NCBI RefSeq assembly: GCF_900119895.1 | Contig: NZ_FQLR01000004.1 | Span: forward strand, 1,054,001-1,118,000 | Direction: 5' to 3' | DNA length: 64,000 bases | Origin: Collinsella phocaeensis | GTDB lineage: Bacteria > Actinomycetota > Coriobacteriia > Coriobacteriales > Coriobacteriaceae | In this document: positions 30,234 through 42,009 of the stretch, one piece after another | How positions within the stretch are numbered: the first letter of the stretch is position 1 | How the letters are laid out: the number at the start of each line of letters is the position of its first letter | Notes under the pieces: generated by a model | Told to the model about the DNA's origin: nothing | Database searches by the model: none | What the model saw: only the letters and a program-made list of their open reading frames with translations | Translations under genes and position numbers: made by a program

Positions 30234-31517
30234 TTATGGGTTCGAAGGGTACTTGTCGCGTCGAATGAGGTCCTCATCGAACCGGGCGGCGCGCCCGTAC
30301 CCTACGGCGCCCGCTCCGAAACGGGCGCGGATGCCGTCCACGGCGACCGAAAGGTCGCGTAATTCCGTCGTCTCCGCCCCGCGTTCATCCAGATCGCTGA
30401 ACAGGTCCGCCTGAACGCCCGCGGCGTGGTCGAATCCTGATGCGGCGACTCCCGCGAGGCGCACGGTGACCCCGGGTGACCATATCGTATCGAGCAATTC
30501 CGACAGCACCGGGGCCATCGCATGCTCGTCATCGGTCGGATGGGCAAGGGTTCTCTGCGCGGAGCGGCCCTCGCCGAACGTGTACTTCAGCTTGACGCAG
30601 ATGCATCCGGCGGTGAGCCCCTGGGCCCTCAGCCGCGCGCCGACGGACTCGGCGAGCAGGGCGAGCGCCGCCTCTATGTCCGAGCGCTCGGTCAGGTCCT
30701 GCGGAAAGGTGCGCTCGTTGCTGACCGATTTGACCTCGCGGGGCGAGGCGGCGGTGCGGACCTTCGAGCGCTCGCGTCCCGAAGCGCGAAGTCGCGCTTC
30801 CTCCGCATGGGAGCCGAAAACCGCTGCCAGCGCTTCCGGAGGTGCCGTCGCCAGCTCCCCGAGCGTTCGAATGCGCATGCGGGCGAGGGCGGCCTCTGCG
30901 CGCCCGCCGATCCCGCTCATGGCCCTCACCGGAAGCGGGGCGAGGAACGTGCGCTCGCAGCCTGGGGGAACGACCGTGAGGCCGCGGGGCTTCTGCTGCT
31001 CGCTGGCGATCTTCGCGACGGTCTTGTTGCAGCCGAGCCCGATCGAGCAGGTGATTCCGAGCTCGGCCACGCGGGCCATGATACGGCGGCAGATCTCCAC
31101 CGGGCCCTCGTCTGCAAATCGACCCGGCGTGATGTCGATGAACGCCTCGTCGATGGACACCCGATCGACATAGGGGGTCTCGTCTTCGAGTATCACCATG
31201 ACGCGCGCGCTCAGCTCGCGGTACCTGTCGAACCGACCGCGCGTCCATATGGCTTGGGGGCACAGGCGGCGCGCCTGCGAGCTCGGCATGGCCGAGCGGA
31301 CGCCGAAGCGTCGGGCTTCATACGATGCGGTCGAGACGACGCCGCGGCGCTCCGGGTCGCCACCGACGATCACGGGCTTCCCGCGCCACTCCGGATGGTC
31401 GAGCTGCTCAACGCTTGCGAAAAAGGCGTCGAGATCGACGAGTGCGATGGCTGGGCCGCACCAGCGCCCCAGCAGCGCATCCGCGCCGCATGCCGCGTCG
31501 TTGCCCCGTGCGCCCAT
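30234..31517 (-). CDS. dinB: DNA polymerase IV (Y-family)
   Basis: Error-prone translesion polymerase. 427 aa. Active site VDLDAFFASVEQ and SIDEAFID supply the three metal-binding acids; helix-hairpin-helix MSGIGGRAEAALARM follows; little-finger domain to about 390. QADLF near residue 380 fits the beta-clamp-binding pentamer. ATG at 31517 follows AAAGGAG; the frame stays open 39 codons upstream without similarity. A LexA-like palindrome lies 18 bases upstream. Confidence 0.93.
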   Translation of the reverse strand: MGARGNDAACGADALLGRWCGPAIALVDLDAFFASVEQLDHPEWRGKPVIVGGDPERRGVVSTASYEARRFGVRSAMPSSQARRLCPQAIWTRGRFDRYRELSARVMVILEDETPYVDRVSIDEAFIDITPGRFADEGPVEICRRIMARVAELGITCSIGLGCNKTVAKIASEQQKPRGLTVVPPGCERTFLAPLPVRAMSGIGGRAEAALARMRIRTLGELATAPPEALAAVFGSHAEEARLRASGRERSKVRTAASPREVKSVSNERTFPQDLTERSDIEAALALLAESVGARLRAQGLTAGCICVKLKYTFGEGRSAQRTLAHPTDDEHAMAPVLSELLDTIWSPGVTVRLAGVAASGFDHAAGVQADLFSDLDERGAETTELRDLSVAVDGIRARFGAGAVGYGRAARFDEDLIRRDKYPSNP

Positions 31518-31534
31518 GGCTCTCCTTTCAGATG

Positions 31535-31548
31535 CGTATATATGTTCG
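31535..31548 (-). promoter_or_regulatory. Putative LexA (SOS) box before dinB
   Basis: CGTATATATGTTCG on the plus strand matches the Gram-positive and actinobacterial CGAACATATGTTCG operator at 12 of 14 positions. It lies directly before the dinB ribosome site, where repression is expected. Confidence 0.55.
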
Positions 31549-31657
31549 ATTGTACGACACGGTTCCCGCGCATATACGGTGAAGGGCTTGCATTTTGTCC
31601 ATACGTGCGTAAGATATGGAATGCTTTCGACCATACCGAAGAAGTTCTTCTCACGGC

Positions 31658-31686
31658 TTCACCTGCTCCGGTCTAAGGCGTATCAT
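31658..31686 (+). promoter_or_regulatory. rpsP operon promoter
   Basis: TTCACC (31658-31663), 17-base spacer, TATCAT (31681-31686). The expected transcript starts about 50 bases before the rpsP TTG. Confidence 0.55.
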
Positions 31687-31741
31687 TATTAACTGTTTGT
31701 CTGTTGTTGCAGCATGTGCTGCGTAGTTGGAGGAGTTTGCA

Positions 31742-32077
31742 TTGGCAGTCAAGATCCGCCTCGCTCGTCACGGTTCCCACAAGCGTCCGTACTACCGCGT
31801 CGTCGTCGCTAATTCCCGTTCGCCCCGCGACGGTCGTTTCATCGAGGAGGTCGGCCGCTACAACCCGCTGACCACCCCCAAGACCATCAACCTCGACCTT
31901 GAGAAGATCTCCGAGTGGCAGGCCAAGGGCGCTCAGCTCACCGATGCCGTCGCTGCGCTCGTCAAGGCCGCCAACGAGGGTGAGAAGGCTGCCGAGGCCC
32001 CCAAGAAGTCCAAGAAGCAGCTTGCCCGTGAGGCCGCCGAGGCTGAGGCAGCTGCCGCTGAGGCTAGCGAGGAGTAG
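31742..32077 (+). CDS. rpsP: 30S ribosomal protein S16
   Basis: 111 aa. Family start [23 protein letters not shown] and [16 protein letters not shown] start behind GGAGGAG gives the normal N-terminus; the ATG-less upstream frame is discarded. The last ~30 residues form an Ala/Glu-rich extension beyond the usual S16 length. First gene of rpsP-khpA-rimM-trmD. Confidence 0.96.
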   Translation: MAVKIRLARHGSHKRPYYRVVVANSRSPRDGRFIEEVGRYNPLTTPKTINLDLEKISEWQAKGAQLTDAVAALVKAANEGEKAAEAPKKSKKQLAREAAEAEAAAAEASEE

Positions 32078-32079
32078 CT

Positions 32080-32385
32080 TTGACCGCTGGGCTCTCCGAG
32101 AGCGTCGAAGATACCCTGGAGGTCGCGGACGGGACGGAGCTCGTTTCCGATCGCATCGCCGATCTTGTCGAGTACCTTGTCGTCAACATCGTCGACGATG
32201 TTGACGCGGTGAGTCTCGAGGTTATCGACAGCGAGTCTTCGTCGGCCATCGAGGTTTCCGTCGCCGCCGATGATGTCGCTAAGGTCATCGGCCGGCACGG
32301 GCGCACGATCAAGGCCATCAGAACGCTCGCCCGCGCCCTGGCCGCACGGTTGGGAACGTCCGTTGAGATCGAGGTTCTGGGGTAA
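32080..32385 (+). CDS. khpA: KH-domain RNA-binding protein KhpA
   Basis: 101 aa; KH core AKVIGRHGRTIKAIRTLARA with the IGRHG loop. Longer than the usual 75-80 aa by an acidic N-terminal arm of about 20 residues. TTG start after GAGGAG, 2 bases after the rpsP stop. Gram-positive homologues bind small RNAs and mRNAs as a complex with KhpB. Confidence 0.88.
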   Translation: MTAGLSESVEDTLEVADGTELVSDRIADLVEYLVVNIVDDVDAVSLEVIDSESSSAIEVSVAADDVAKVIGRHGRTIKAIRTLARALAARLGTSVEIEVLG

Positions 32386-32388
32386 CTC

Positions 32389-32913
32389 TTGTCGACCGAT
32401 TTCAGGAATATAGCACGTGTGGTCAGGCCGCACGGCACGAAGGGGGAGGTCATCGTGGCTGAGCTGCGAGGCCTTCCTTTTTATCTCCATGAGGGCATGG
32501 AGGTCGCCTTGACTCCGCCCGCGCTCGATCGCGACCGGTTCTGCCTCGTCGAGGAGGTCAAGAACTGCGGCGGGGAGATGCTCGTCTCCTTCTCATGCGC
32601 CCATTCACTCCATGATGCCGAATCCATATCCGGCACGACGGTGCTCGCCTGCACCGAGGATCTCGATGCCAGCCGGCTCGACGCCTCCGTGGACGAGCTG
32701 ATCGGTCGTGCCGTCGTGGATGCCCGGTTCGGGTCGCTCGGCGTCATCGGGGAGGTCATGCTCACTCCGGCCAACGATGTCTGGGTCGTGGACGGCGCTC
32801 GGTACGGAGAGGTCCTCGTCCCCGTCATCGAGCAGGTCGTCGAGTCCGTCCCCGCCGAAGGCCCCATCTCCGTTCGCCTCATGGACGGCTTGATCGATCC
32901 GTCTCTGCTGTAA
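32389..32913 (+). CDS. rimM: 16S rRNA processing protein RimM
   Basis: Assembly factor for the 30S head, acting on the S19 area. 174 aa: N-terminal barrel IARVVRPHGTKGEVIVAEL and C-terminal PRC barrel (GRAVVDARFGSLGVIGEVM; VLVPVIEQVVESV). TTG start, only 3 bases after khpA; the weak ribosome site is GAGGTT. Confidence 0.92.
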   Translation: MSTDFRNIARVVRPHGTKGEVIVAELRGLPFYLHEGMEVALTPPALDRDRFCLVEEVKNCGGEMLVSFSCAHSLHDAESISGTTVLACTEDLDASRLDASVDELIGRAVVDARFGSLGVIGEVMLTPANDVWVVDGARYGEVLVPVIEQVVESVPAEGPISVRLMDGLIDPSLL

Positions 32914-32924
32914 GGGGGAGCACC

Positions 32925-33704
32925 GTGATCATCGAGACCCTCTCCGTGTTTCCGGAGATGTTCGAGCCCGTCATGTCGACGTCCATACTCGGCCGCGCCC
33001 GCCGGGCGGGGCTGTTCGAGTTTCAAGCCCATGATCTGCGCGACTGGACTCACGATAGGCACCGCACCGTGGACGACGAGCCCTATGGTGGGGGAGCGGG
33101 CATGCTCATGAAGGTCGAGCCGCTCGTCACCGCGATCGAGGACCTGGCTTCGCGCGGGCCCGCGCCCCGCGTCGTGTTCTTCACGCCGTGCGGCGAGCCG
33201 TTCACCCAGATGGTCGCCGAGCGCCTCGTCGAGCAGGAGCGCATCCTGTTCGTCTGCGGCCGGTATGAGGGCATGGACGAGCGCGCGTACGATCTCGCCG
33301 ATGAGCGCCTGTCCATCGGCGACTACATCTTGACGGGTGGCGAGCTGCCCGCGATGGTCGTGGCCGACGCCGTCGTCCGCCTGATCCCCGGCGCCTTGGG
33401 AGACGACATGTCCAACAAGGACGAGTCGTTCGCGACGGGCGACGATGGGGGCCTTCTGGAATACGCCCAGTACACGCGCCCCGCGGAGTTCCGGGGCAAG
33501 TCGGTTCCCGCAGTCCTGCTTTCGGGCGACCACGCCAAGGTTGACGCCTGGCGCCGTGCGAACGCCATCGAGCGAACGTGCCGGTGGAGGCCCGACCTCA
33601 TCGCGCGCGCGGGTCTAGACGAGGAGGAGCGCGTCCGTGCCGATGCGCTTATCGAGGCGATGCACGGGCCGTATGGCCCATGCGAGACGGGAGGTCGGCT
33701 ATGA
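32925..33704 (+). CDS. trmD: tRNA (guanine37-N1)-methyltransferase
   Basis: Makes m1G37 in tRNAs, preventing +1 frameshifts. 259 aa: DEPYGGGAGMLMKVEP, CGRYEGMDERAYDLADE, and SIGDYILTGGELPAMVV, the knot residues that bind S-adenosylmethionine. GTG start behind GGGGGAG. Its stop overlaps the lepB ATG. Confidence 0.96.
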   Translation: MIIETLSVFPEMFEPVMSTSILGRARRAGLFEFQAHDLRDWTHDRHRTVDDEPYGGGAGMLMKVEPLVTAIEDLASRGPAPRVVFFTPCGEPFTQMVAERLVEQERILFVCGRYEGMDERAYDLADERLSIGDYILTGGELPAMVVADAVVRLIPGALGDDMSNKDESFATGDDGGLLEYAQYTRPAEFRGKSVPAVLLSGDHAKVDAWRRANAIERTCRWRPDLIARAGLDEEERVRADALIEAMHGPYGPCETGGRL

Positions 33705-34261
33705 GCTACGAGCGCTCTGGTTTCATCCGCAGCGCACTGGAGTGGATCGCGGTCTTCGCCGTCGCGCTCGGCGTCGTCTTGCTCGTGCGCACGTTTGTCA
33801 TCGAGCCCTATGTGGTCCCCACCGGCTCCATGGAGTCCACGATTCAGGTGGGCGACCAGCTGCTTGCCCAGAAGGTCACGACCCTGCTCGGTATCGATCC
33901 CTCGGCGGGCGATATCGTGGTCTTCGATAATCCCGAGGCGGGAAGCGAGCACGAGGTGCTGATCAAGCGCGTCGTCGCCACGGCCGGGCAGACGGTCGAC
34001 TTTTCCGACGGCAGCCTCCTTGTCGACGGCGAGCCCGTCACGGAACCCTATGCGCAGGGGCTCACGCAGGCGCTGCCGGTCCAAGCCGACGACGTGAGCA
34101 TCGCCTATCCCTACACGGTGCCCGAGGGGTGCGTATGGGTGATGGGGGACAACCGCGAGAACTCCGCCGACTCCCGGTATTTCGGTCCCGTCTCCTGCGA
34201 CTCGGTCATCGGGGTCGCCGTCGTGAGGTACTGGCCCCTCACGCGCATGGGCGGACTGTGA
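33701..34261 (+). CDS. lepB: Signal peptidase I
   Basis: Cleaves signal peptides at the outer face of the membrane. 186 aa: one anchor helix at about 13-32, catalytic Ser43 in TGSMEST and Lys89 in IKRVVATAG, then [19 protein letters not shown] overlaps the trmD stop by 4 bases, so it is coupled to trmD. In most other genomes trmD is followed directly by rplS, not lepB. Confidence 0.95.
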   Translation: MSYERSGFIRSALEWIAVFAVALGVVLLVRTFVIEPYVVPTGSMESTIQVGDQLLAQKVTTLLGIDPSAGDIVVFDNPEAGSEHEVLIKRVVATAGQTVDFSDGSLLVDGEPVTEPYAQGLTQALPVQADDVSIAYPYTVPEGCVWVMGDNRENSADSRYFGPVSCDSVIGVAVVRYWPLTRMGGL

Positions 34262-34318
34262 GACGGGGCTCTCGCGCCGGGACGTTGCACGCCTCGCGTT
34301 ACTTATAGGCAATTTGTT

Positions 34319-34348
34319 CAGCCCGCGGCGCGCATCGTCCGCGGGCTG
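34319..34348 (+). terminator. Hairpin between lepB and glyQ
   Basis: 10-bp stem (34319-34328 with 34339-34348). It lies immediately before and partly against the probable glyQ -10 box. No long T run follows. Confidence 0.45.
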
Positions 34349-34355
34349 CTACTAT
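34347..34355 (+). promoter_or_regulatory. Extended -10 promoter for glyQ-glyS
   Basis: TGCTACTAT, 43 bases before the glyQ ATG. No -35 is apparent. No T-box leader is present. Confidence 0.4.
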
Positions 34356-34397
34356 TACGAACTATATGTCCACACGATTGAGGGGGAGCGGCTCAGG

Positions 34398-35315
34398 ATG
34401 AATCCGAACGCATTGACCTTCCAAGACATGATCCTCAAGCTCGAGGCCTACTGGGCGGGTCACGGCTGCACGGTCATGCAGCCCTACGATTCCGAGGTCG
34501 GCGCGGGGACCTTCCATACCGCGACGCTGCTGCGCAGTCTCGGCAAGCAGCCCTGGCGCGCCTGCTATCCGCAGCCCTGTCGCCGTCCCGCCGACGGCCG
34601 CTACGGCGAGAACCCCAACCGCCTGCAGCATTACTATCAGTTCCAGGTGCTCATCAAGCCGAGCCCCGAGAACTCTCAGGAGCTCTACCTGGATTCGCTC
34701 GCCGCCATCGGGCTCGACCCCGCTTTGCACGACGTGCGCTTCGTCGAGGACGACTGGGAGAGCCCCACGCTCGGCGCATGGGGTTTGGGCTGGGAGGTCT
34801 GGCTCGACGGCATGGAGGTCACGCAGTTCACGTACTTCCAGCAGGTCGGTGGTATCGAGTGCGATCCCGTCCCCGTCGAGATCACCTACGGGCTCGAGCG
34901 CATCGCCATGTACGCCCAGGGGGTGACGAGCGTCTACGACCTCGTCTGGAGCTATCTGCCCGACGGGACCCCGATGACCTACGGCGACGTCTTCCTCGAG
35001 AACGAGCGCGAGTTCTCCGCCTACAACTTCGAGGTCGCCAACGTCGACATGATGCGCGGCAAGTTCGATGATTTCGAGGCCGAGTGCCATGCCTGCCTCG
35101 ATGCCAAGCTCCCGCTGCCCGCATACGACTGCGTCATGAAGTGCAGCCATAGCTTCAACGTCCTGGATGCCCGCGGGGCCCTCTCCGCGACCGAGCGCGC
35201 TGCCTACATCCTGCGCGTCCGCACGCTCGCCAAGGCCTGCTGCGAGTGCTATCTCGCCGAGGTCGCCGGTGATGATGCTTCGCACGTCGATGCCCAGATG
35301 GGGGAGGTGGCCTAA
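34398..35315 (+). CDS. glyQ: Glycyl-tRNA synthetase alpha subunit
   Basis: Class II synthetase catalytic subunit of the alpha2-beta2 type. 305 aa: [43 protein letters not shown], and [21 protein letters not shown], all family blocks. ATG at 34398 preceded by GGGGAG; the frame upstream to 34314 is not conserved. glyS starts at the base after the stop. Confidence 0.96.
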   Translation: MNPNALTFQDMILKLEAYWAGHGCTVMQPYDSEVGAGTFHTATLLRSLGKQPWRACYPQPCRRPADGRYGENPNRLQHYYQFQVLIKPSPENSQELYLDSLAAIGLDPALHDVRFVEDDWESPTLGAWGLGWEVWLDGMEVTQFTYFQQVGGIECDPVPVEITYGLERIAMYAQGVTSVYDLVWSYLPDGTPMTYGDVFLENEREFSAYNFEVANVDMMRGKFDDFEAECHACLDAKLPLPAYDCVMKCSHSFNVLDARGALSATERAAYILRVRTLAKACCECYLAEVAGDDASHVDAQMGEVA

Positions 35316-37409
35316 ATGGCGAGCACCCGTACGTTCCTGTTCGAGCTCGGTGTCGAGGAGATGCCCTCCGCGCCGCTGAACAACGCCGTCAAGCAGATCG
35401 AGGCGCTTATGGCCAAGGGGCTTGACGAGTCCGGCCTCGCGCACGGCGCGGTCCGCGTCCTGTCTTCCCCCCGTCGACTCGCCGCGTTGGTGCAGGACGT
35501 CACCGAGTCGACCGAGGAGATCCATTCGGTCATGCGCGGCCCTTCCGCGAAGATCGCCTTCGACGCGGACGGCAACCCCACCAAGGCCGCCGAGGGCTTC
35601 GCCCGCAGGTACGGCCTTACCGCGGCGGATCTCGTCCTCCGCGAGGACGCTGACGGCGCGGAATACGTCTTTGCCGAGCAGAACGCTCCCTCCGAGCCCG
35701 CGCTTCCCATCCTCACCCGCGTGAGCGAGGAGCTGATCGGAGCCATCCAGTGGCCGAATTACCGCAGCCAGCGCTGGGGGTCCGAGCACGAGTCCTTCGT
35801 GCGCCCGGTCCGCTGGATCTGCTCGCTGTTCGGCGACGAGGTCGTGCCCGTCTCCTTTGCCGGCGTCGTGAGCGGCAACGTGACGCGCGGGCATCGCGTG
35901 CTCTCCCCGGGCGAGCACGTCGTCCCCGACGCCGATGGCTACGAGGCCGTGCTCGAATCCGTGCATGTCCTGTCGGCCGAGCGCCGCGCGCAGGTCATAC
36001 GCGACGGCATCGCCCGCGTCGAGGCCGACCTCGGCGTGCGCGTGGACACCCCGGCAAAGATCTTCGACGAGGTCGTGAACCTTTGCGAGTGGCCGACCGT
36101 CCTGGTCGGCAACTTCGATGAGGAGTTCCTCGCCGTGCCCTCCGAGATCATCTGCGAGTCCATGCTCTCGAACCAGCGCTATTTCCCGACCTACGGCGCG
36201 GACGGCAAGCTGACGCGCGCCTTCGTCGTCGTGTCCAACGCCGATCCCGCGGTGAGCGAGACCGTCATCGACGGCAACGAGCGCGTCGTTCGCGCCCGCC
36301 TCTATGACGCCAAGTTCTTCTACGACGAGGATCTCAAGGTCGACCTGGAGGACTTCCGCGAGCGCCTCGCTTCCGTTGGCTTCCAGCAGAAGCTCGGATC
36401 GGTGCTCCAGAAATCCGACCGCATGGAGGATCTCGCCCTCGCCATCGCGCGCGAGGCGCATGTGGGTGCGAGTTCCGCGTCCGACGCCCAGCGCGCCGCG
36501 CACCTCGCCAAGGCTGACCTGGTGTCCTCCGCCGTCGTCGAGTTCACGAATCAGCAGGGCGTCATGGGCGGCTATTACGCCGCCGCGGCCGGCGAGGCGC
36601 CCGAGGTCGCGGCCGCCATTCGCGACCATTATCGCCCCCGCTTCGCCGGCGACGAGCTGCCCGAGGGAATCGCTGGCTGCATCGTGGCCGTGGCCGACAA
36701 GCTCGACACCATCGCGGGCATGTTTGCCATCGGCGAGCCGCCGACCGGTTCCAAGGATCCGTTCGCCCTTCGTCGCTCCGCCATCGGTGTGCTCAACATC
36801 CTGCGCGATCGTCTCGGGTGCGGCTACGAGCCCCTCGTGCGCGCCGCGCTCGACGCGTACGCCGAGCAGGGCCTGGAGTTCGATTCGGACGTCGTCGCTG
36901 AGGCCGTGTGCGCGTTCATCAAGGGTCGCATGGAGCAGATGGCTCGCGACGAGAAGGTGCCCTCGGATGTCGTCGCAGCCGTTTCCGCCGGCTCTGTGAC
37001 CATTCCTGCCGATTACCTCGCCCTCGCGCGTGCGCTCGACGGAGCGCGTACGCACGATCGCGCATCGTTCGAGAACCTTGCTACCGCCTATGCGCGCGCC
37101 TCGCATCTCGCGGACGCATCTCTCGGCACCTCGGTCGACCGAGCGCTTATGGGCGCTGCGGAGTCCGCGCTTCTCGAGGCCGTGGATAAGGCCGAGGGCG
37201 CCGTCGCCTCCTCGCTCGCCTCGAAGGACTTCTCCGGGGTCATCGAAGCCCTGGCTTCGCTCCGCGAGCCCATCGATGCGTTCTTCGACGACGTCATGGT
37301 CATGGACGAGGACGTCTCGCTCCGCGAGAATCGACTGCGCCTGCTCAACCGCTTCGAGTCCGTCTTCGCCGGTATCGCAAACATCGGTGAGCTTGCCAAG
37401 AAGAAGTAG
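35316..37409 (+). CDS. glyS: Glycyl-tRNA synthetase beta subunit
   Basis: tRNA-binding subunit. 697 aa: FLFELGVEEMPSAPL at the N-terminus, PVRWICSLFGDEVVP, SNQRYFPTYGADGKL, KADLVSSAVVEFTNQQGVMGGYYA with the HD-like part, and KDPFALRRSAIGVLNI. Length normal. Directly coupled to glyQ with no gap. Confidence 0.95.
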   Translation: MASTRTFLFELGVEEMPSAPLNNAVKQIEALMAKGLDESGLAHGAVRVLSSPRRLAALVQDVTESTEEIHSVMRGPSAKIAFDADGNPTKAAEGFARRYGLTAADLVLREDADGAEYVFAEQNAPSEPALPILTRVSEELIGAIQWPNYRSQRWGSEHESFVRPVRWICSLFGDEVVPVSFAGVVSGNVTRGHRVLSPGEHVVPDADGYEAVLESVHVLSAERRAQVIRDGIARVEADLGVRVDTPAKIFDEVVNLCEWPTVLVGNFDEEFLAVPSEIICESMLSNQRYFPTYGADGKLTRAFVVVSNADPAVSETVIDGNERVVRARLYDAKFFYDEDLKVDLEDFRERLASVGFQQKLGSVLQKSDRMEDLALAIAREAHVGASSASDAQRAAHLAKADLVSSAVVEFTNQQGVMGGYYAAAAGEAPEVAAAIRDHYRPRFAGDELPEGIAGCIVAVADKLDTIAGMFAIGEPPTGSKDPFALRRSAIGVLNILRDRLGCGYEPLVRAALDAYAEQGLEFDSDVVAEAVCAFIKGRMEQMARDEKVPSDVVAAVSAGSVTIPADYLALARALDGARTHDRASFENLATAYARASHLADASLGTSVDRALMGAAESALLEAVDKAEGAVASSLASKDFSGVIEALASLREPIDAFFDDVMVMDEDVSLRENRLRLLNRFESVFAGIANIGELAKKK

Positions 37410-37433
37410 GCCCTCTTCACATCGTTGCCGTCT

Positions 37434-37472
37434 GGCCCCGCCGTCTCGCCCACACAGCGAGCAGGCGGGGCC
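37434..37472 (+). terminator. Terminator after glyS
   Basis: Perfect 9-bp outer stem (37434-37442 with 37464-37472) followed by TTCTC. A second CTCGC/GCGAG pairing inside the loop would lengthen it. Confidence 0.6.
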
Positions 37473-37551
37473 TTCTCGTCGCATGCATCGAGCCGGATTA
37501 TGGCACACTATGGCCCATGGCCAACGTTCCCTGCATGCCGGAGGTGCACCT

Positions 37552-38415
37552 ATGGCGCCGCAATCCAACGAGCTTCAGCCCACCGTGCTGATCATTTCCG
37601 ATTCGCTCGGCGACACCGCGTGCGAAGTCGTCCTCGCAGCGGCCGGACAGTTCGAGGAGGGCTCCATTCGAATCGCGCGCCTCCCCAAGGTGGAGCGAGT
37701 TCAGCAGGTCGTTGATTATCTCGCCCCGCGTATCGAGGAGGGCGAGCGCATCGCGGTCTTCCATACCATCGTGACCGAGGTTCTGCGCTCCGAGGTCGTT
37801 GATGCCCTGCTCGACCTGCGCGTCCCCGCTGTTGATCTCATGGGTCCAGCGATGTACATCCTGTCGTATCTCACGGGCCGTCATCCTTCGGGCATCCCGG
37901 GCACCATCCACCGCACGGATGACGCCTACTTCCGAAGGATCGATGCGATGGAGTACTTCGTCGAGCACGATGACGGGCGCGGGGCAGACGATCTCTCGCA
38001 CGCCGACATCGTTCTTCTCGGCGTCTCGCGAACCTCCAAGACGCCGCTCTCCATGTATCTGGCCTTCCATGGCTACAAGGTCGCCAACATTCCGCTTGCC
38101 CACGGCATGGAGCCGCCCGCCTCGCTGTACGACGTCGATCCCATGCGGCTGTTCGGCCTCCTCTCCACGACGGATGTGATCGCCGATATTCGCGACAGGA
38201 GGCTCGGCGACGATATGGCGCGCGCGGTCGCCGGCTCCTATGCCGACCCGTTGGCCATCGAACTCGAGATGGATGAGGCGCGAGCCCTCATGAAGCGCTT
38301 GGGGTGCTTCATCGTGCGCACCGACAAAAAGGCGGTTGAGGAGGCGGGGGCCGAAATCATCGCGCATCTCGAGGAGATGCAGGCTCTACGTGCATCGCGG
38401 CATGCCGGGGCTTAG
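37552..38415 (+). CDS. ppsR: PPDK regulatory protein (kinase/pyrophosphorylase, DUF299)
   Basis: Inactivates pyruvate phosphate dikinase by ADP-dependent phosphorylation and reactivates it by phosphate-dependent dephosphorylation. 287 aa: IISDSLGDTACEVV, GPAMYILSYLTGRHPSG, and P-loop GVSRTSKTPLSMYLA. ATG follows GGAGG; the frame is open far upstream over glyS with no similarity. Its target gene ppdK is next downstream on the same strand, supporting a PPDK rather than a PEP synthase target. Confidence 0.92.
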   Translation: MAPQSNELQPTVLIISDSLGDTACEVVLAAAGQFEEGSIRIARLPKVERVQQVVDYLAPRIEEGERIAVFHTIVTEVLRSEVVDALLDLRVPAVDLMGPAMYILSYLTGRHPSGIPGTIHRTDDAYFRRIDAMEYFVEHDDGRGADDLSHADIVLLGVSRTSKTPLSMYLAFHGYKVANIPLAHGMEPPASLYDVDPMRLFGLLSTTDVIADIRDRRLGDDMARAVAGSYADPLAIELEMDEARALMKRLGCFIVRTDKKAVEEAGAEIIAHLEEMQALRASRHAGA

Positions 38416-38454
38416 CTCGTGCAACCCTGCTTCATGCTGCGAAACCGAAACGTA

Positions 38455-38478
38455 GTGGTATCACCATAGCAATACCAC
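38455..38478. promoter_or_regulatory. Palindrome upstream of ppdK, possible operator
   Basis: GTGGTAT and ATACCAC arms 10 bases apart. The left part also contains a smaller TGGT/ACCA palindrome. It lies about 25 bases upstream of the predicted -35. Confidence 0.35.
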
Positions 38479-38501
38479 ACATGCGAAGATGGCTTGAAGC
38501 T

Positions 38502-38530
38502 TTGACACAAAACCAAACAACTTTTGATAT
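38502..38530 (+). promoter_or_regulatory. Probable ppdK promoter
   Basis: Perfect TTGACA (38502-38507), 17-base spacer, TGATAT (38525-38530). This AT-rich stretch stands out against its GC-rich neighbours. A second -10-like TACTAT at 38558 is possible. Confidence 0.55.
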
Positions 38531-38571
38531 CTTGCGTTTTGTGAGCGTTTAGACGCGTACTATTCCCCTTG

Positions 38572-38627
38572 TCCGGAATCGTCGCATTCCGGATCGGAAT
38601 ATCGTTATTCGCATCCGCTGGGATGCG
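38572..38627 (+). other. Two hairpins in the ppdK leader
   Basis: An 8-bp stem (38572-38579 with 38586-38593) and a 7-bp stem (38610-38616 with 38621-38627). The second ends just before the GGGGGAG ribosome site and could hinder translation. Confidence 0.45.
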
Positions 38628-38641
38628 GAAGGGGGAGTATC

Positions 38642-41368
<2,727 letters not shown>

Positions 41369-41393
41369 CCCGATCCGGTCGGCCTCCCTCTCC

Positions 41394-41429
41394 CGATGCG
41401 CGTCGGCTCTTCGGTGCCGTCGCGCATCG
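41394..41429 (+). terminator. Hairpin after ppdK
   Basis: 14-base arms with a single mismatch (41394-41407 with 41416-41429). Only weak T content follows. Confidence 0.55.
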
Positions 41430-41490
41430 TCGCTGTTATATGGGGTTTTGGGGATGCCGTGACGGTATTTCGGCGTTACGTGATACGGTC

Positions 41491-41518
41491 TTGCGCCCGC
41501 CGGCGACCCGTGTATAAT
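41491..41518 (+). promoter_or_regulatory. rplS promoter
   Basis: TTGCGC (41491-41496), 16-base spacer, perfect TATAAT (41513-41518). About 60 bases of leader before the rplS ATG. Confidence 0.7.
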
Positions 41519-41587
41519 TTCGATTGTTTGTTCAACCCATGTGCCGGCGCGAGCGTGCGGCACCTCTGGTAAGAGTAAGGATCGAAA

Positions 41588-41929
41588 ATGGACTACATCC
41601 GCGCAATCGAGCGTCAGCAGATCCGTGAGGACATCCCGCAGGTCCTCGTCGGTGACAACGTCAAGGTGCACTATCGCATCAAGGAGGGTGACCGCGAGCG
41701 CATCCAGGTCTTCCAGGGCGACGTCATCCGCATGAGCGGCGGCTCTTCCCGCGAGACCTTCACCGTCCGCAAGCTTTCCTTCGGCATCGGCGTCGAGCGC
41801 ACCTTCCCGCTCCACAGCCCGAAGATCGCCAAGCTCGAGGTCGTGCGCCACGGTAAGGTTCGCCGCGCCAAGCTGTACTACCTCCGCGACAAGGTCGGCA
41901 AGGCCGCTCGCATTCCCGAGAAGCGCTAG
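41588..41929 (+). CDS. rplS: 50S ribosomal protein L19
   Basis: 113 aa: [45 protein letters not shown], and [18 protein letters not shown] preceded by GTAAGGATC. It has its own promoter, unlike genomes where it follows trmD directly. Confidence 0.97.
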   Translation: MDYIRAIERQQIREDIPQVLVGDNVKVHYRIKEGDRERIQVFQGDVIRMSGGSSRETFTVRKLSFGIGVERTFPLHSPKIAKLEVVRHGKVRRAKLYYLRDKVGKAARIPEKR

Positions 41930-41962
41930 GGTTCTCTCGACACGCACGTGGAACGAACACAG

Positions 41963-41991
41963 GGGCCGTCCCGTCTGGGGCGGCCCTTCTT
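41963..41991 (+). terminator. Terminator between rplS and rnhB
   Basis: 10-bp stem with one G-T pair and a tetraloop (41963-41972 with 41977-41986), then TTCTT. Confidence 0.65.
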
Positions 41992-42009
41992 GATGGACAG
42001 GAGAAGGCC

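Noticed and set aside
34262-34397. T-box leader for glyQ-glyS
   Set aside because: The gap is only 136 bases and lacks the T-box core; it holds a hairpin and a -10 box.
34362-37568. Open frame of over 1000 codons opposite glyQ-glyS
   Set aside because: Same reasoning: the plus strand has two complete, motif-bearing genes and the antisense translation resembles no protein.
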